From an uncultured Caproiciproducens sp. (GTDB taxonomy: Bacteria > Bacillota > Clostridia > Oscillospirales > Acutalibacteraceae), in the NCBI RefSeq assembly GCF_963664915.1, contig NZ_OY761810.1, positions 2,804,661-2,868,660 of the forward strand: a DNA stretch of 64,000 nucleotides. Direction: 5' to 3'. A model generated the notes under the pieces. The model saw nothing but the letters and a program-made list of their open reading frames with translations, was not told where the DNA came from and made no database searches. The translations under genes and the position numbers were made by a program. Positions within the stretch are counted from its first letter, which is position 1; every line of letters starts with the position of its first letter. Of the stretch, positions 9,134-18,412 are shown in pieces.

Positions 9134-12100
9134 TCCCCATCGCCTCCCTTTGCTTTTGTTAGCTCCTCTATTACCGCATCCCTGTCCCACTGCTGCATTT
9201 CGCGCGCCGGGTCGTCCCTTTCGTGTCCGCAGACAGAAGAGTAGGGGCACCATGCACAGGCGTCGTAGGCACCTGCAAGCGGAACCGCCGAAACGTCTCC
9301 GCCGTGAAGCTCTTTGGCCATTGCGCCCACCAGCTCTTTGATATGCAGCATAACGCCGTTTAATTCCCCGGAAGAAACCACATGGTCGCGTTTGCCCGGT
9401 ACGCCGTCTTTCAGTGCGACCGGAATGTAATTTCCCTGCCCGCTGTGCTCCATCGCCGTAATGATTTGAGCATCGTCCAGCACAAGTCCGTCCATCCGCA
9501 GCTTTTTCGCAGCTTCCTGTTCAATTTTTTCAGCATCCGCGCCGCGGGAAGCGGAAACGGTCGGACGGTTAGCGGGCATGTACAATACGCCCGCGGGTTG
9601 GACTTCTCCATAGCGGTCGCCGCCGTTTTCAAGCAGTGCCGCTAGATAAATCAGCATCTGCATATTCACGCCGTAAAGGATATCCGATAGTTTAAACTCC
9701 TTATGGCCTGTTTTATAATCGATGACACGCACATAACTGACACCGTCACGGGTCATCAGGTCAACGCGGTCAATCTTGCCGTCAATTTCCACCTGACCGC
9801 CGTCCGGCAGCGGGATACAGAGCGAAGGAATCCCCCCGTTTCCGATGGCAAGTTCAAAATCGACCGGTTTAAATTCGCTTTGCGCAAGCTCCTGCGCAAT
9901 ATGAAACGCGATCACCTGCGCAGAATCGGCAAGGCGCGTAAAAAGATAGACAAAGCGCGGCGTTTTATTTTGAATTCCGCCCAGCTTTGTATCGACATAT
10001 ACATTTAACAGCCGGATAATCTCCTGTTTCAGTTCCTCCGGTTTCATTTGAAGAATAGCTTCGCTGCCGGTATCCCGAAACAATTTTTCAAGCAGGAAAT
10101 GCATCAGGCTTCCGTATTCCAACGCGTCCATCTCCGCTGCCCTGCGCTCCTTTGCATTCAGTCCGAATCGGCAGAAATACTGAAAACGGCACAGGTAAAA
10201 TTTTTCGATCTGTGTTGCTGAAACATGCAGGTTTTCCCCGAAAAGCTCTTTTGCTTTTTCACTGGAAGTAAAAACAGTCGGGCGGTTCTGCGCGGCCCGG
10301 TCAATGGCGGACAGACGGTGAGCGTATCCGCGCTTTTCAAACAGGTTTTTCAGCGTGGCGGACAGAACTGTATTATGCTTCCACTGTTGCGCCATCAATT
10401 CAAACGCAGACTCTTTTGCATTGGCAAAATACGTCTGCGGCAGCAGTAGTTCATTCAAAACCGCAGTATTCTTTAATACGGAGCATACCTCGTTCGGAAT
10501 GGACGAAGGCGTATTCGGTTCCCCCGCAGGGCCGGTCAAAGGATACGTTATGTAAAGCTTTTCGGAAGCGGCGCTCATTGCCGCATACGCAAGGAAGCGC
10601 TCCTGCACCGCTGTTCCTTCAAGGGTATCGTTCAGAGGAAGGCCCAGCCGGATCAGCTCTCGCCGCTCGCCGTCGCTGAAAACACAGTCCCCGCCCGGAG
10701 AAAGGGGGAATTCCCCCTGTACGGTTCCCATCAGGAAAACGACTTTCGGCGCGCCGGTTCTGGTTCGGTCAGCCGCGCCGACGGTCACTTCGTCAAGCCC
10801 CTGCGGGATGCTCGCCATATGATTTGCCAGAATGACCAAGTGCAAAAGCTCCGCGTAACGCGTGTGCGTGACCGGATTTTTTTGCAGCACGAGCGCCGTT
10901 TGGTCCAGAATCTCCATCAGCAGGTCCCAAAGCCGCAGCTGACGGTCGGCGAGTTCAGGTTCGCCGCAGTCGGTCAGACGCCGCGCAAGGGTTTTCAGAT
11001 GGTCGGCGGCCTTGATATCCTGCAGCAGTTCAAATACCGCCGCTGCCATGCCCTCGCCGTCTGCACTGCGGAGTTTAGACGCGAACCGAAGCAGCGGCTT
11101 CATGACCGCCGCGCGGCTCCCGTTAATCTCAGCAAGTTTTTTAGCGTCGCCGTCCGTCATTTTTTCGGCGAAACCCCGGGGATGCTCCGTCCATTCCTCC
11201 TGCCACTGTTTTCTCTCTTTATTCCACACAAAAGCATAATTTTCAAGCTGGGAAATTTCATCGGTGCTGAGACCTGTCAGGCCCGTTTTCAGATAGGAAA
11301 AGACCGCGTCGGAAGAAAAGCTCGACTGTACAATCTTAAATGCGGAAAGCACAAGACGCATGAGCGGTTCGGCGTCAATTGCCTGCGGCTTGTCCATAAA
11401 ATACGGGATTTCCCAACGCTCAAGGGCAAGATCCAAAACACCGCGGTAGCGGTCGGGTGAACGGGTGATAATCGCAAAATCCCGGTAGCGGAAATCCTTC
11501 TCCATCACCAGACGGCGGATGGACGCGGCGGCGAAGGCGGATTCATCATAAACATTGTTCGCTTCATACAGCACAACATCATGATTTTTGCAGTCTGCCG
11601 CGCCGCGTCCGCTGCGGTAAGCCCCCGCTTCCACCGCCGCCAGCGGTTTGCTTTGAAAGCGCAGTCCGCTGTTCAAAACCACCGGAGCAGCAATTTTCAC
11701 GTCGTTCTGCTTTGCAAGCCGCATCAGGTTTTTCGCAGTGCGGCGGACAAGCGAAAAAAGCCCCATGCCGCGTTCCGGGTCGTCAAGCTGGTCCGCGCAG
11801 AGTGTAACGTATAAGTCATCGGCCTGCGTTAAGATCAGGTTGATGATATTGTATTCCTGTACCGTGAAGCTCTGAAACGAATCCAGAGCAACGGTATATT
11901 CCGAAAAGAAGTGATGCCTCTGCAAGACGTTTTTCAGCCTCGTCAGGTCGTCAAGCGGGTCAACAAAGCTTTGTGCGACAAGCGCGTCATACGCGGAAAG
12001 GATCAGAGAAAGCTCCGTCATTTTCTGCCGCAGTGTCCCCTGTCGCATCTCTCCCGCCGCGCGTTCGATATCAAGCGGCTTTACATCGCACATTTTGAAC

Positions 12101-12477
12101 TCTGTGGAAGCGGAAATCATCAGCCCGACAAGCTCGGTGCTCTCCGCGTTTTTACGGTAAAAGCTGAGCTGTTCTTTCACCTGCTCCAGCGCAAGGCTCA
12201 TAAAAATGCTGCGCCCTCCGTCGTCCAGCCGCCGGCCCGCACCGCCGCCGTACCTGCGGAACACCGCGTCCGCAAGACGGGAAAAACTCGTAACCAAAAC
12301 ACGCTGCACATCTTTCGCGCCAAGCAGCTGCAGCATGGCGCGCTCGTTTTCAAACGAAGACTGCTCCGGCACAATCAGCATAATTTTTTTGTGTGTGGTC
12401 TGTGCCATATTTTTCAGTTCGGCCCGCAGCAGTTCGGTTTTACCGCTGCCCGCGCGGCCTAAAATAAAACGCAGCAT
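9130..12477 (-). CDS. addB: ATP-dependent helicase/nuclease subunit B
   Basis: Partner of AddA. The 1115-residue protein starts MLRFILGRAGSGKTELLR with the AddB Walker A motif. It keeps the C-terminal RecB-like nuclease (DGKIDRVDLM, VIDYKTGHKEF). Four cysteines expected to hold an iron-sulfur cluster are visible: one in the FYLCRFQYFC region and three in YDACAWCPYSSVCGHE. The start codon is 98 bases from spoIIR, and the 3' end overlaps addA by four bases, so the two subunits are translationally coupled. Confidence 0.95.
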   Translation of the reverse strand: MLRFILGRAGSGKTELLRAELKNMAQTTHKKIMLIVPEQSSFENERAMLQLLGAKDVQRVLVTSFSRLADAVFRRYGGGAGRRLDDGGRSIFMSLALEQVKEQLSFYRKNAESTELVGLMISASTEFKMCDVKPLDIERAAGEMRQGTLRQKMTELSLILSAYDALVAQSFVDPLDDLTRLKNVLQRHHFFSEYTVALDSFQSFTVQEYNIINLILTQADDLYVTLCADQLDDPERGMGLFSLVRRTAKNLMRLAKQNDVKIAAPVVLNSGLRFQSKPLAAVEAGAYRSGRGAADCKNHDVVLYEANNVYDESAFAAASIRRLVMEKDFRYRDFAIITRSPDRYRGVLDLALERWEIPYFMDKPQAIDAEPLMRLVLSAFKIVQSSFSSDAVFSYLKTGLTGLSTDEISQLENYAFVWNKERKQWQEEWTEHPRGFAEKMTDGDAKKLAEINGSRAAVMKPLLRFASKLRSADGEGMAAAVFELLQDIKAADHLKTLARRLTDCGEPELADRQLRLWDLLMEILDQTALVLQKNPVTHTRYAELLHLVILANHMASIPQGLDEVTVGAADRTRTGAPKVVFLMGTVQGEFPLSPGGDCVFSDGERRELIRLGLPLNDTLEGTAVQERFLAYAAMSAASEKLYITYPLTGPAGEPNTPSSIPNEVCSVLKNTAVLNELLLPQTYFANAKESAFELMAQQWKHNTVLSATLKNLFEKRGYAHRLSAIDRAAQNRPTVFTSSEKAKELFGENLHVSATQIEKFYLCRFQYFCRFGLNAKERRAAEMDALEYGSLMHFLLEKLFRDTGSEAILQMKPEELKQEIIRLLNVYVDTKLGGIQNKTPRFVYLFTRLADSAQVIAFHIAQELAQSEFKPVDFELAIGNGGIPSLCIPLPDGGQVEIDGKIDRVDLMTRDGVSYVRVIDYKTGHKEFKLSDILYGVNMQMLIYLAALLENGGDRYGEVQPAGVLYMPANRPTVSASRGADAEKIEQEAAKKLRMDGLVLDDAQIITAMEHSGQGNYIPVALKDGVPGKRDHVVSSGELNGVMLHIKELVGAMAKELHGGDVSAVPLAGAYDACAWCPYSSVCGHERDDPAREMQQWDRDAVIEELTKAKGGDGE

Positions 12478-12575
12478 CGTATGCCCCCAAACTTTCAGTA
12501 TCCTGATTTAATACTGATCATTATAGCATAGATGCTGCGTATAAAAAAGCACTGCATAGGTGGAAGAACGAAAAC

Positions 12576-13181
12576 CTACTGTTTCTTTTCCAGATAGCTT
12601 TTCAGCTGTTCATAAAGCTCCACAGATTTGAATTTCACCTCAAAGTCACCCTTGCCCTCTACGATTCCAAGCTGGTTCGCATTGAGCACATCGCCAAGCT
12701 CTTTGGGTTCCTCCGCGGCCGGCAGACACATCGGCGGGAAAATGACGCACCACCAGTTGTGACCTGCCGCTTTTCCGATGGTCACGCGAAGCGAGTCGTA
12801 ATCGCCCGCCGGCAGAGTCACCGTTTCATACTCTCTTGTGGTAAAATACATATGAACCATTTCAACATTCACCGGGTAATCGTAACCTTGTTTTTTTACT
12901 TCATCCGCTGCCGCGGCTTTCAGCTGCGGGATGGCGGCGCGTACCGCGTCCTGCGCCTCGGCTTTATTCTTTACATTGTCCATCAAACTCGCGCTTACAG
13001 CCAAAACTCTATCGCGCACCTTCAATTTCAGGGCCTGATCCCCTGAGGAATCGGAGTTTGCAAGGACATGAAGGCGAAGCACATGGTTCGGTATATCTTC
13101 ACAGCCGGCGGCAAAACCGGTAAAGGAAAACAGCACGGTTAAAATAAGCGCCAGACAAAGCGATTTTTCAAATAATTTCAT
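12576..13181 (-). CDS. spoIIR: stage II sporulation protein R
   Basis: SpoIIR is made in the forespore, secreted into the intermembrane space, and triggers SpoIIGA to process pro-sigma-E in the mother cell. The 201-residue product has an N-terminal signal/anchor (LCLALILTVLFSFTGFAAG) followed by the diagnostic IPNHVLRLHVLANSDSSGDQ and LKLKVRDRVL. The later segment GHNWWCVIFPPMCLP is also family-typical. Its presence indicates a spore-forming lineage. It is divergent from the VanZ-like gene; a forespore sigma-factor promoter was not confidently identified. Confidence 0.92.
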   Translation of the reverse strand: MKLFEKSLCLALILTVLFSFTGFAAGCEDIPNHVLRLHVLANSDSSGDQALKLKVRDRVLAVSASLMDNVKNKAEAQDAVRAAIPQLKAAAADEVKKQGYDYPVNVEMVHMYFTTREYETVTLPAGDYDSLRVTIGKAAGHNWWCVIFPPMCLPAAEEPKELGDVLNANQLGIVEGKGDFEVKFKSVELYEQLKSYLEKKQ

Positions 13182-13246
13182 AAGTAAATCCCCTTCTGTA
13201 TTTATGTTTCAGGGGAATTATTGGCATATAAAATCGCTTTTATTCG

Positions 13247-13275
13247 TTGTATTTTCGGAATATGTATTATATAAT
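13247..13275 (+). promoter_or_regulatory. sigma-A-type promoter for the VanZ-like gene
   Basis: TTGTAT and TATAAT are separated by exactly 17 bases. The -10 box ends 30 bases before the ATG. Confidence 0.6.
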
Positions 13276-13305
13276 CATATTAATTTATGAATAAGAGGAG
13301 TAATC

Positions 13306-13902
13306 ATGTCTAAAACTGTCTTGTTTTCTTTCCCCGACTATATCCTGCCGATGGCGGCGGGACTGATCATATACTTCATCTGCCTGATTCTCTTTTTTAG
13401 GCACAAAAAACCGCTGCAGAATTTTTTCCTTGCCATTTTGTTCATGTATCTTGCGGTGGTCTTTGAACTGACCATCCACATTGCATTGCCGCAAGACTGG
13501 CATATCAGTGCAAAATCGACCGCATGGGCAATCAGTCAGATTGACTGGATTCCGTTTGAGTCTGCCGCGAACATTTTGCATAATTCAATTCGGATTGGCA
13601 GCTATAAAGCTTTTTTCCGTGTCATAGGCGGCAATTTCATCATGCTGATGCCGCTCGGCATTCTTGTGCCGCTGATACACCCGCGCATCCGGCTCGGCGG
13701 GATGTTTGCGCTGTCCGTCCTTGTTCCGGTGGGAATCGAAGGGCTTCAGCTTTTGAACAATATTCTTTCCGGTTCCGTAACAAGAAGCGTTGAAATGGAG
13801 GACGTCATTCTGAACGCCGCGGGCTGCCTTTTAGCCTATTTGATTTTTGCCGGGGTGCGGTCACTGTTCAGGCCGAAACGCAAAGGCAAACATTACTCTT
13901 GA
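13306..13902 (+). CDS. VanZ-family membrane protein
   Basis: A 198-residue membrane protein with about five hydrophobic segments. The core matches the VanZ-like family: QIDWIPFESAANILHNS, then GNFIMLMPLGILVP, a GIEGLQLL helix and VEMEDVILNAAGCLLAYL. VanZ proteins give low-level teicoplanin resistance in some contexts, but most chromosomal homologues have no known role. It is transcribed alone and ends six bases from the convergent ArsC-like gene. Confidence 0.85.
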   Translation: MSKTVLFSFPDYILPMAAGLIIYFICLILFFRHKKPLQNFFLAILFMYLAVVFELTIHIALPQDWHISAKSTAWAISQIDWIPFESAANILHNSIRIGSYKAFFRVIGGNFIMLMPLGILVPLIHPRIRLGGMFALSVLVPVGIEGLQLLNNILSGSVTRSVEMEDVILNAAGCLLAYLIFAGVRSLFRPKRKGKHYS

Positions 13903-13908
13903 AAACAG

Positions 13909-14250
13909 TCATTCCCATGTTTTCCAGACTTCAGGCTGATAGCCCACAGTAGCCTGTTTGCCGTTTCGAACGATGGGTGTTTTGAACAGTTTGGGATTTT
14001 CAAGCAATTTTTCCTCTTTGGCTTCGCTGCCCGCAAGATATTTGATAAGAGCTGCGTCGCTGTCCGTGGAATTTTCATCGATCAGTTGATCAAGGCCGCT
14101 CACCGCCGACTTGACGCTGTTGAATTCGCCCCTGCTCATGCCATATTTTGCGATATCGATGCTTTGGAATTTAATTTTACGTTCTTTAAAATAGCGTTCC
14201 GCTTTTTTGGTGTTAAAACACTTTGATTTTCCGAATATCTGTATATTCAA
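13909..14250 (-). CDS. ArsC/Spx-family thioredoxin-fold protein
   Basis: A 113-residue protein beginning MNIQIFGKSKCFNTKKAERYFKE, the start of the ArsC/Spx/YffB fold. The later TPIVRNGKQATVGYQPEVWK matches the conserved C-terminal half (cis-proline and R/K-rich loop). Only the first cysteine of a CxxC or ArsC-type pair is visible (CFNT), so a redox-active disulfide as in Spx is unlikely. Arsenate reductase activity cannot be claimed. It is convergent with the VanZ-like gene. Confidence 0.8.
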   Translation of the reverse strand: MNIQIFGKSKCFNTKKAERYFKERKIKFQSIDIAKYGMSRGEFNSVKSAVSGLDQLIDENSTDSDAALIKYLAGSEAKEEKLLENPKLFKTPIVRNGKQATVGYQPEVWKTWE

Positions 14251-14277
14251 TTTGCTCCTCCTTTGCGCTCTGCTCGA

Positions 14278-14787
14278 TCACTGCAAAGAGGGCAGCTCGT
14301 CCCAGTTGCAGGTGCGTTCAATGATTCGGACAAGTTCTTCCAGTTCACGGGCGTCCGTTTCATCAAAACGGGCGAGCAGAGGGCTGTCGATGTCTAAAAC
14401 GCCCACCACCTGCTGATTCCATTGCAGTGGAACGACAATTTCGGAATTGGAGTCGCAGTCACAGGCAATATGCCCCGAAAACTGGTGAACGTCTTCGACA
14501 AGCACGGTTTCGCCGCGGCTGTACGCCGTGCCGCAGACGCCTTTTCCAAACGCAATATGCACACAGGCAAGCTTCCCTTGAAACGGGCCTAGCAGCAGTT
14601 CATCCTGATTCTTCAGATAGAATCCGACCCAGTTAATGTTCCGCAGCGCACCGTTCAGTAAAGCGGATGCGTTCGCCAGATTGGGAATCACATGATGCTC
14701 TCCATCCAGAATTGCTTTCATCTGTGCTCTTAATAGCGCATACATTTCTTTTTTGTCTTCCGGATATTCATATACTGTTTGCTCCAT
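14278..14787 (-). CDS. GAF-domain free methionine-(R)-sulfoxide reductase
   Basis: A 169-residue single GAF domain of the fRMsr type, which reduces free methionine-R-sulfoxide. The three expected cysteines are present: KLACVHI, the catalytic region GKGVCGTA, and HIACDCDSNSEIVVP. NINWVGFYL and GVLDIDSP complete the family pattern. It is the first gene after the ArsC-like gene on the minus strand, with a 27-base gap. Confidence 0.88.
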   Translation of the reverse strand: MEQTVYEYPEDKKEMYALLRAQMKAILDGEHHVIPNLANASALLNGALRNINWVGFYLKNQDELLLGPFQGKLACVHIAFGKGVCGTAYSRGETVLVEDVHQFSGHIACDCDSNSEIVVPLQWNQQVVGVLDIDSPLLARFDETDARELEELVRIIERTCNWDELPSLQ

Positions 14788-14901
14788 CAGGCTGCCTCCA
14801 TTTTAGCGAAGATTTGTTTAAATGTATAATAATATTGATTAAGGTCGCATGCCGTTCGTTTCGGAATGCGACCTTTTTATGGATGATTATAAAAATACTC
14901 T

Positions 14902-15786
14902 TTATTTTACGGGATTGGTTAGCGTACCGATTCCCTCAATTTCACATTCCACCACATCGCCCGATTTGAGAAATTTAGGCGGATCGAAGCCCATGCCTAC
15001 CCCGGCAGGGGTTCCCATGGAGATAACCGTTCCCGCTTTGAGCGTCATTCCCTGTGACAGTTCGCTGACGGCGGCCTCTATAGAAGTGATGAATAACCCC
15101 GTGGTGCTGTCTTGCCTGAGTTCGCCGTTTACCCTCGACTGAACAGTAAGAACCGGCGGCCGGTTAAACTCGTCCTCCGTCACAATCCACGGCCCCATCG
15201 GCGTGAATCCGTCAAGGCTTTTCCCAAAATACCATTGCTTATGCCTGGACTGTATGTTTCTGGCACTGACGTCATTCATAACCGTATAGCCGAGGATGTG
15301 AGAAAAAACATCTTCCGCGGAAACATTTCTGGCGTCCTTTCCAATAACAACGGCAAGTTCCGCTTCATAATCCAAAGAATCCACAATATCAAAGTGCCCG
15401 TCAATCAGATCGCCGGACGCAACCGCCCTGTTCACCCGTTTGGAAAAATAGACGGCATCGGTGCGGTCCATTTGGAAAGTCTCTTTCTTAAATCGGGCCG
15501 ACTCCTGTGCGTGAGCAAGAAAATTAACACCCAAGCAGATGACATCCTGTGCTGGTACCGGAATGGGAGCGAGAATTTTGATTTCATCGAAAGAAACAGC
15601 GCCCTCTGTTTTTGACTCCAATTTCGCGTAAATTGTATTCAGCTGGTTCTGCCCTGCGTTTTGTATAAAAGAATTCATGTCTTCATAAGGTACGCCAAAA
15701 CTGCTGAAAGGAAAAACTTTTGTCCCGTCTTTTGACAAAACACCGGCATTTTCTGTTCCATCATATAAATAAGTCAGTAATTTCAT
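14902..15786 (-). CDS. fumarylacetoacetate hydrolase-family protein
   Basis: A 294-residue enzyme of the FAH family (2-hydroxyhepta-2,4-diene-1,7-dioate isomerase / 2-keto-4-pentenoate hydratase type). Family motifs are present: ICLGVNFLAHAQE, then LDYEAELAVVIGKDARN with its metal-binding acidic pair, then GYTVMNDVSARNIQ, DGFTPMGPW and ISMGTPAGVG. The substrate is not predictable; acylpyruvate or oxaloacetate-like diketo acids are the family norm. It lies between the fRMsr gene and ispE on the same strand. Confidence 0.87.
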   Translation of the reverse strand: MKLLTYLYDGTENAGVLSKDGTKVFPFSSFGVPYEDMNSFIQNAGQNQLNTIYAKLESKTEGAVSFDEIKILAPIPVPAQDVICLGVNFLAHAQESARFKKETFQMDRTDAVYFSKRVNRAVASGDLIDGHFDIVDSLDYEAELAVVIGKDARNVSAEDVFSHILGYTVMNDVSARNIQSRHKQWYFGKSLDGFTPMGPWIVTEDEFNRPPVLTVQSRVNGELRQDSTTGLFITSIEAAVSELSQGMTLKAGTVISMGTPAGVGMGFDPPKFLKSGDVVECEIEGIGTLTNPVK

Positions 15787-15842
15787 GATAACCTCTTATA
15801 GTTTTATTAACTGATTCAGTAAAAATCTCGATATATAAAAAT

Positions 15843-16709
15843 TCACTCTTCGATTGTACAGCCCGAATCTGCCGGCTCACAGATAAAAACTTCGGAATAA
15901 ACCTGTGCAAGCTCCGATTTGCAGGACATCGCCTTCGGCAAATCTTCAAAAATGCCAAAGACTGCCGAACCGCTTCCCGTCATACACGCTCCAAGCGCGC
16001 CCGACAGTTTCATCATGTTTTTAATATGGTTCACTTCGGCAAGATTCATCAACTGTTCAAACTCATTGCCAAGCCCAGCCGCAATCGCTCGTAGATTCCG
16101 GGTGCCAACCGCCTGAAACATTGCGGCGGAGTGACCGCTGCCTTTTTTTACGGCGGCATCCGCCAGCGCATAGGCTCTTTTCGTATTCACCCCCACAGGA
16201 GGCTTGCAAATCACAATATGACAGGGGGGCATCGGCGGCAGAGCAGTCAGCTTTTCCCCGATGCCTTCGGCAAGCGCGGTTCCGCCGACAATACAGAACG
16301 GAACGTCGGCACCGACTTTCAAACCGATTTGGCAAAGCGTTTCCTTTGTCAGCCCGGTATGGTGCATTTTGTTCAGTGCCAGCAGCACGGCGGCGGCGTC
16401 GGCGCTTCCGCCGCCCAGACCGGCCTGCGAAGGAATCACTTTTTGGATGGTTACTGTCAGGTTGGGGGCAATCCCGGTATATTCAAAAAAGGCTGCCGCC
16501 GCTTTATGGACGGTATTTTCTTCATTGCACGGAATTTCGTCATGGCTGGTAATCACACGGATACCGGTACCGGCACCCGTCAGTACAAGTTTATCACACA
16601 GAGAAACAGACTGCATCACCATGCGCAGAAAATGATAGCCATCCGCACGCTTTCCGATAATATCAAGTGATAAATTTATTTTTGCATATGCATTGACGGA
16701 GAAAGACAT
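15843..16709 (-). CDS. ispE: 4-diphosphocytidyl-2-C-methyl-D-erythritol kinase
   Basis: IspE phosphorylates CDP-methylerythritol in the non-mevalonate isoprenoid pathway. The 288-residue GHMP kinase has the N-terminal AYAKINLSLDIIGKRADGYH, the ATP-binding PSQAGLGGGSADAAAVL and the C-terminal ACMTGSGSAVFG. The start is the ATG at 16709. It follows the aminotransferase gene by 23 bases on the same strand. Confidence 0.95.
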   Translation of the reverse strand: MSFSVNAYAKINLSLDIIGKRADGYHFLRMVMQSVSLCDKLVLTGAGTGIRVITSHDEIPCNEENTVHKAAAAFFEYTGIAPNLTVTIQKVIPSQAGLGGGSADAAAVLLALNKMHHTGLTKETLCQIGLKVGADVPFCIVGGTALAEGIGEKLTALPPMPPCHIVICKPPVGVNTKRAYALADAAVKKGSGHSAAMFQAVGTRNLRAIAAGLGNEFEQLMNLAEVNHIKNMMKLSGALGACMTGSGSAVFGIFEDLPKAMSCKSELAQVYSEVFICEPADSGCTIEE

Positions 16710-16732
16710 TGCCCGCTCCCTTTCATCTAAAA

Positions 16733-17902
16733 TTACAGAGTCTTCAGAAAATGTCCGATACGCGACAGCGCCTCGGTTATATGTTTAATGGAATAAGAAT
16801 ACGAAACACGCAGATAACCCTCTCCGCAAATTCCGAAGGCATCGCCCGGTACAACAGCGACATGCTCAGTGTAAATCAGTTTTTCACAAAATTCCTGTGA
16901 AGTCATTCCCGTACTTTTGATACTGGGAAACACATAAAATGCACCTTCCGGTTCAAAACAGGTCAGCCCCATGGAATTGAATCCGTCAACAATCAGCCGG
17001 CGGCGCATATCATACTGTTCACGCATGTAGTCAATATCGCTGTCACCGTTCTTCATTGCCTCAATCGCAGCATACTGCGCCATGGTCGGCGCACTCATAA
17101 TGCCGTACTGATGAAGCTTTGTCATCTGCCCGATGATTTCCTTCGGCCCGACAGCGTAGCCAAGACGCCAGCCCGTCATTGCAAACGCTTTGGAAAAGCC
17201 GTTCACTACTACGGTGCGCTCTTTCATTCCTTCAATCGCTGCGAAAGAAACATGACGGGTATCGCCGTAAGTCAGTTCACTGTATATTTCATCCGAAAGA
17301 ACCAACAGATTGTTTTCTACAACAACTTCAGCTATTTCCTCCAAATCACGGCGGCGCATGACGGCACCGGTCGGATTATTTGGAAACGGAAGAATCAGTA
17401 ATTTGGATTTGGGTGTAATTTTTTCACGCAAAGCTTTGGCAGTCAGACGAAATTTATCTTCCTGCTTTGTTTCAATAGTAATCGGCACGCCGCCGGCCAT
17501 TTCAGTCAGAGGCCAATAGCAGACAAAGCTCGGTTCCGGAATCAGCACTTCTTCACCGGGATTGATCAGGCAGCGGATACACAGATCAATTGCCTCACTG
17601 CCCCCCACGGTTACAACGACATCTGTTTTCGGTTCATATTCTATACGATAACGGCGTTTCAGCCATTTGCAGATTTCTTCTCTCAGCTCTATAAAGCCGC
17701 GGTTCGGCGAGTACCATGTTTTACCGTCCTCCAGTGATTTAATCCCCTCCTGCCGGACATGCCACGGTGTGGAAAAATCCGGCTCACCGATGGACAGGGA
17801 AATCACATTATCCATTTCGTTTGCAATATCAAAAAAGCGGCGGATACCGGACGGCTTCAGTTGCTTTACCTCATCATTAAGCGCGGACTGGTAATCAATC
17901 AC
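16733..17902 (-). CDS. class I/II pyridoxal-phosphate aminotransferase
   Basis: A 389-residue fold-type I aminotransferase. The PLP lysine lies in VVNGFSKAFAMTGWRLGYAV; substrate and cofactor residues appear in SIGEPDFSTP, PFPNNPTGAV, SDEIYSELTY and the final YLRVSYSYS. It resembles PatA-type aspartate/aromatic aminotransferases, but the amino acid used is uncertain. GTG at 17902, eight bases behind AAGGAG, is chosen over a GTG three codons upstream. It overlaps the Lrp-type regulator gene, which probably controls it. Confidence 0.9.
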   Translation of the reverse strand: MIDYQSALNDEVKQLKPSGIRRFFDIANEMDNVISLSIGEPDFSTPWHVRQEGIKSLEDGKTWYSPNRGFIELREEICKWLKRRYRIEYEPKTDVVVTVGGSEAIDLCIRCLINPGEEVLIPEPSFVCYWPLTEMAGGVPITIETKQEDKFRLTAKALREKITPKSKLLILPFPNNPTGAVMRRRDLEEIAEVVVENNLLVLSDEIYSELTYGDTRHVSFAAIEGMKERTVVVNGFSKAFAMTGWRLGYAVGPKEIIGQMTKLHQYGIMSAPTMAQYAAIEAMKNGDSDIDYMREQYDMRRRLIVDGFNSMGLTCFEPEGAFYVFPSIKSTGMTSQEFCEKLIYTEHVAVVPGDAFGICGEGYLRVSYSYSIKHITEALSRIGHFLKTL

Positions 17903-18380
17903 ACAGAACACTCCTTCTATCGTCCTTTTCGTCTTCGGAGTTGAGGATGATGCCGCCGTCCTTGTAACGCGTCAAAATGAAGTGAGTGGCTGTCGACAGA
18001 ACGGAGTCTAGTGTGGAAAGCCGGCGCATGACAAACATGGCAATTTCCTGCATGCTCTTTCCGTGTACTTTCACCGCAAGGTCGTAGCCGCCTGACATGA
18101 GATAGACACTCTCAACCTCGTCAAACTGCATAATACGGTTGGCTATTTCGTCAAAGCCGCGGTCGCGCTTTGGTGATACGCGGAGCTCTATCAGTGCGCT
18201 GGCTTTATTCTCATCAATTTTTTCCCAGTTAATCAGTGCTTTATAGCCTCTGATCACTCCCTGTTTTTCATAATCGGCGATGGCATTTGCGACCTCATCG
18301 GCTGTCTTATCCAACATGACGGCCAGCTGGTCGGTGGTCAGACGTGCATTTTCGTCCAAAAGGTTTAATAAACGATCCAT
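17895..18380 (-). CDS. Lrp/AsnC-family transcriptional regulator
   Basis: A 161-residue regulator with an N-terminal helix-turn-helix (LLNLLDENARLTTDQLAVML) and a C-terminal RAM/ACT-like effector domain (ASALIELRVSPKRDRGFDEI, VYLMSGGYDLAVKVHGKS). Members sense amino acids and form octamers. ATG at 18380 follows GGAGGAG; the start six codons upstream is less likely. Its stop overlaps the aminotransferase start, so it is probably the regulator of that amino-acid enzyme. Confidence 0.9.
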   Translation of the reverse strand: MDRLLNLLDENARLTTDQLAVMLDKTADEVANAIADYEKQGVIRGYKALINWEKIDENKASALIELRVSPKRDRGFDEIANRIMQFDEVESVYLMSGGYDLAVKVHGKSMQEIAMFVMRRLSTLDSVLSTATHFILTRYKDGGIILNSEDEKDDRRSVLCD

Positions 18381-18412
18381 AATAAAAACTCCTCCCAAAA
18401 ATCTTTCTAAAT

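Noticed and set aside
10819-11460. 213-codon plus-strand open frame within addB
   Set aside because: It is antisense to conserved addB codons and shows no domain; a shadow frame in G+C-rich sequence.
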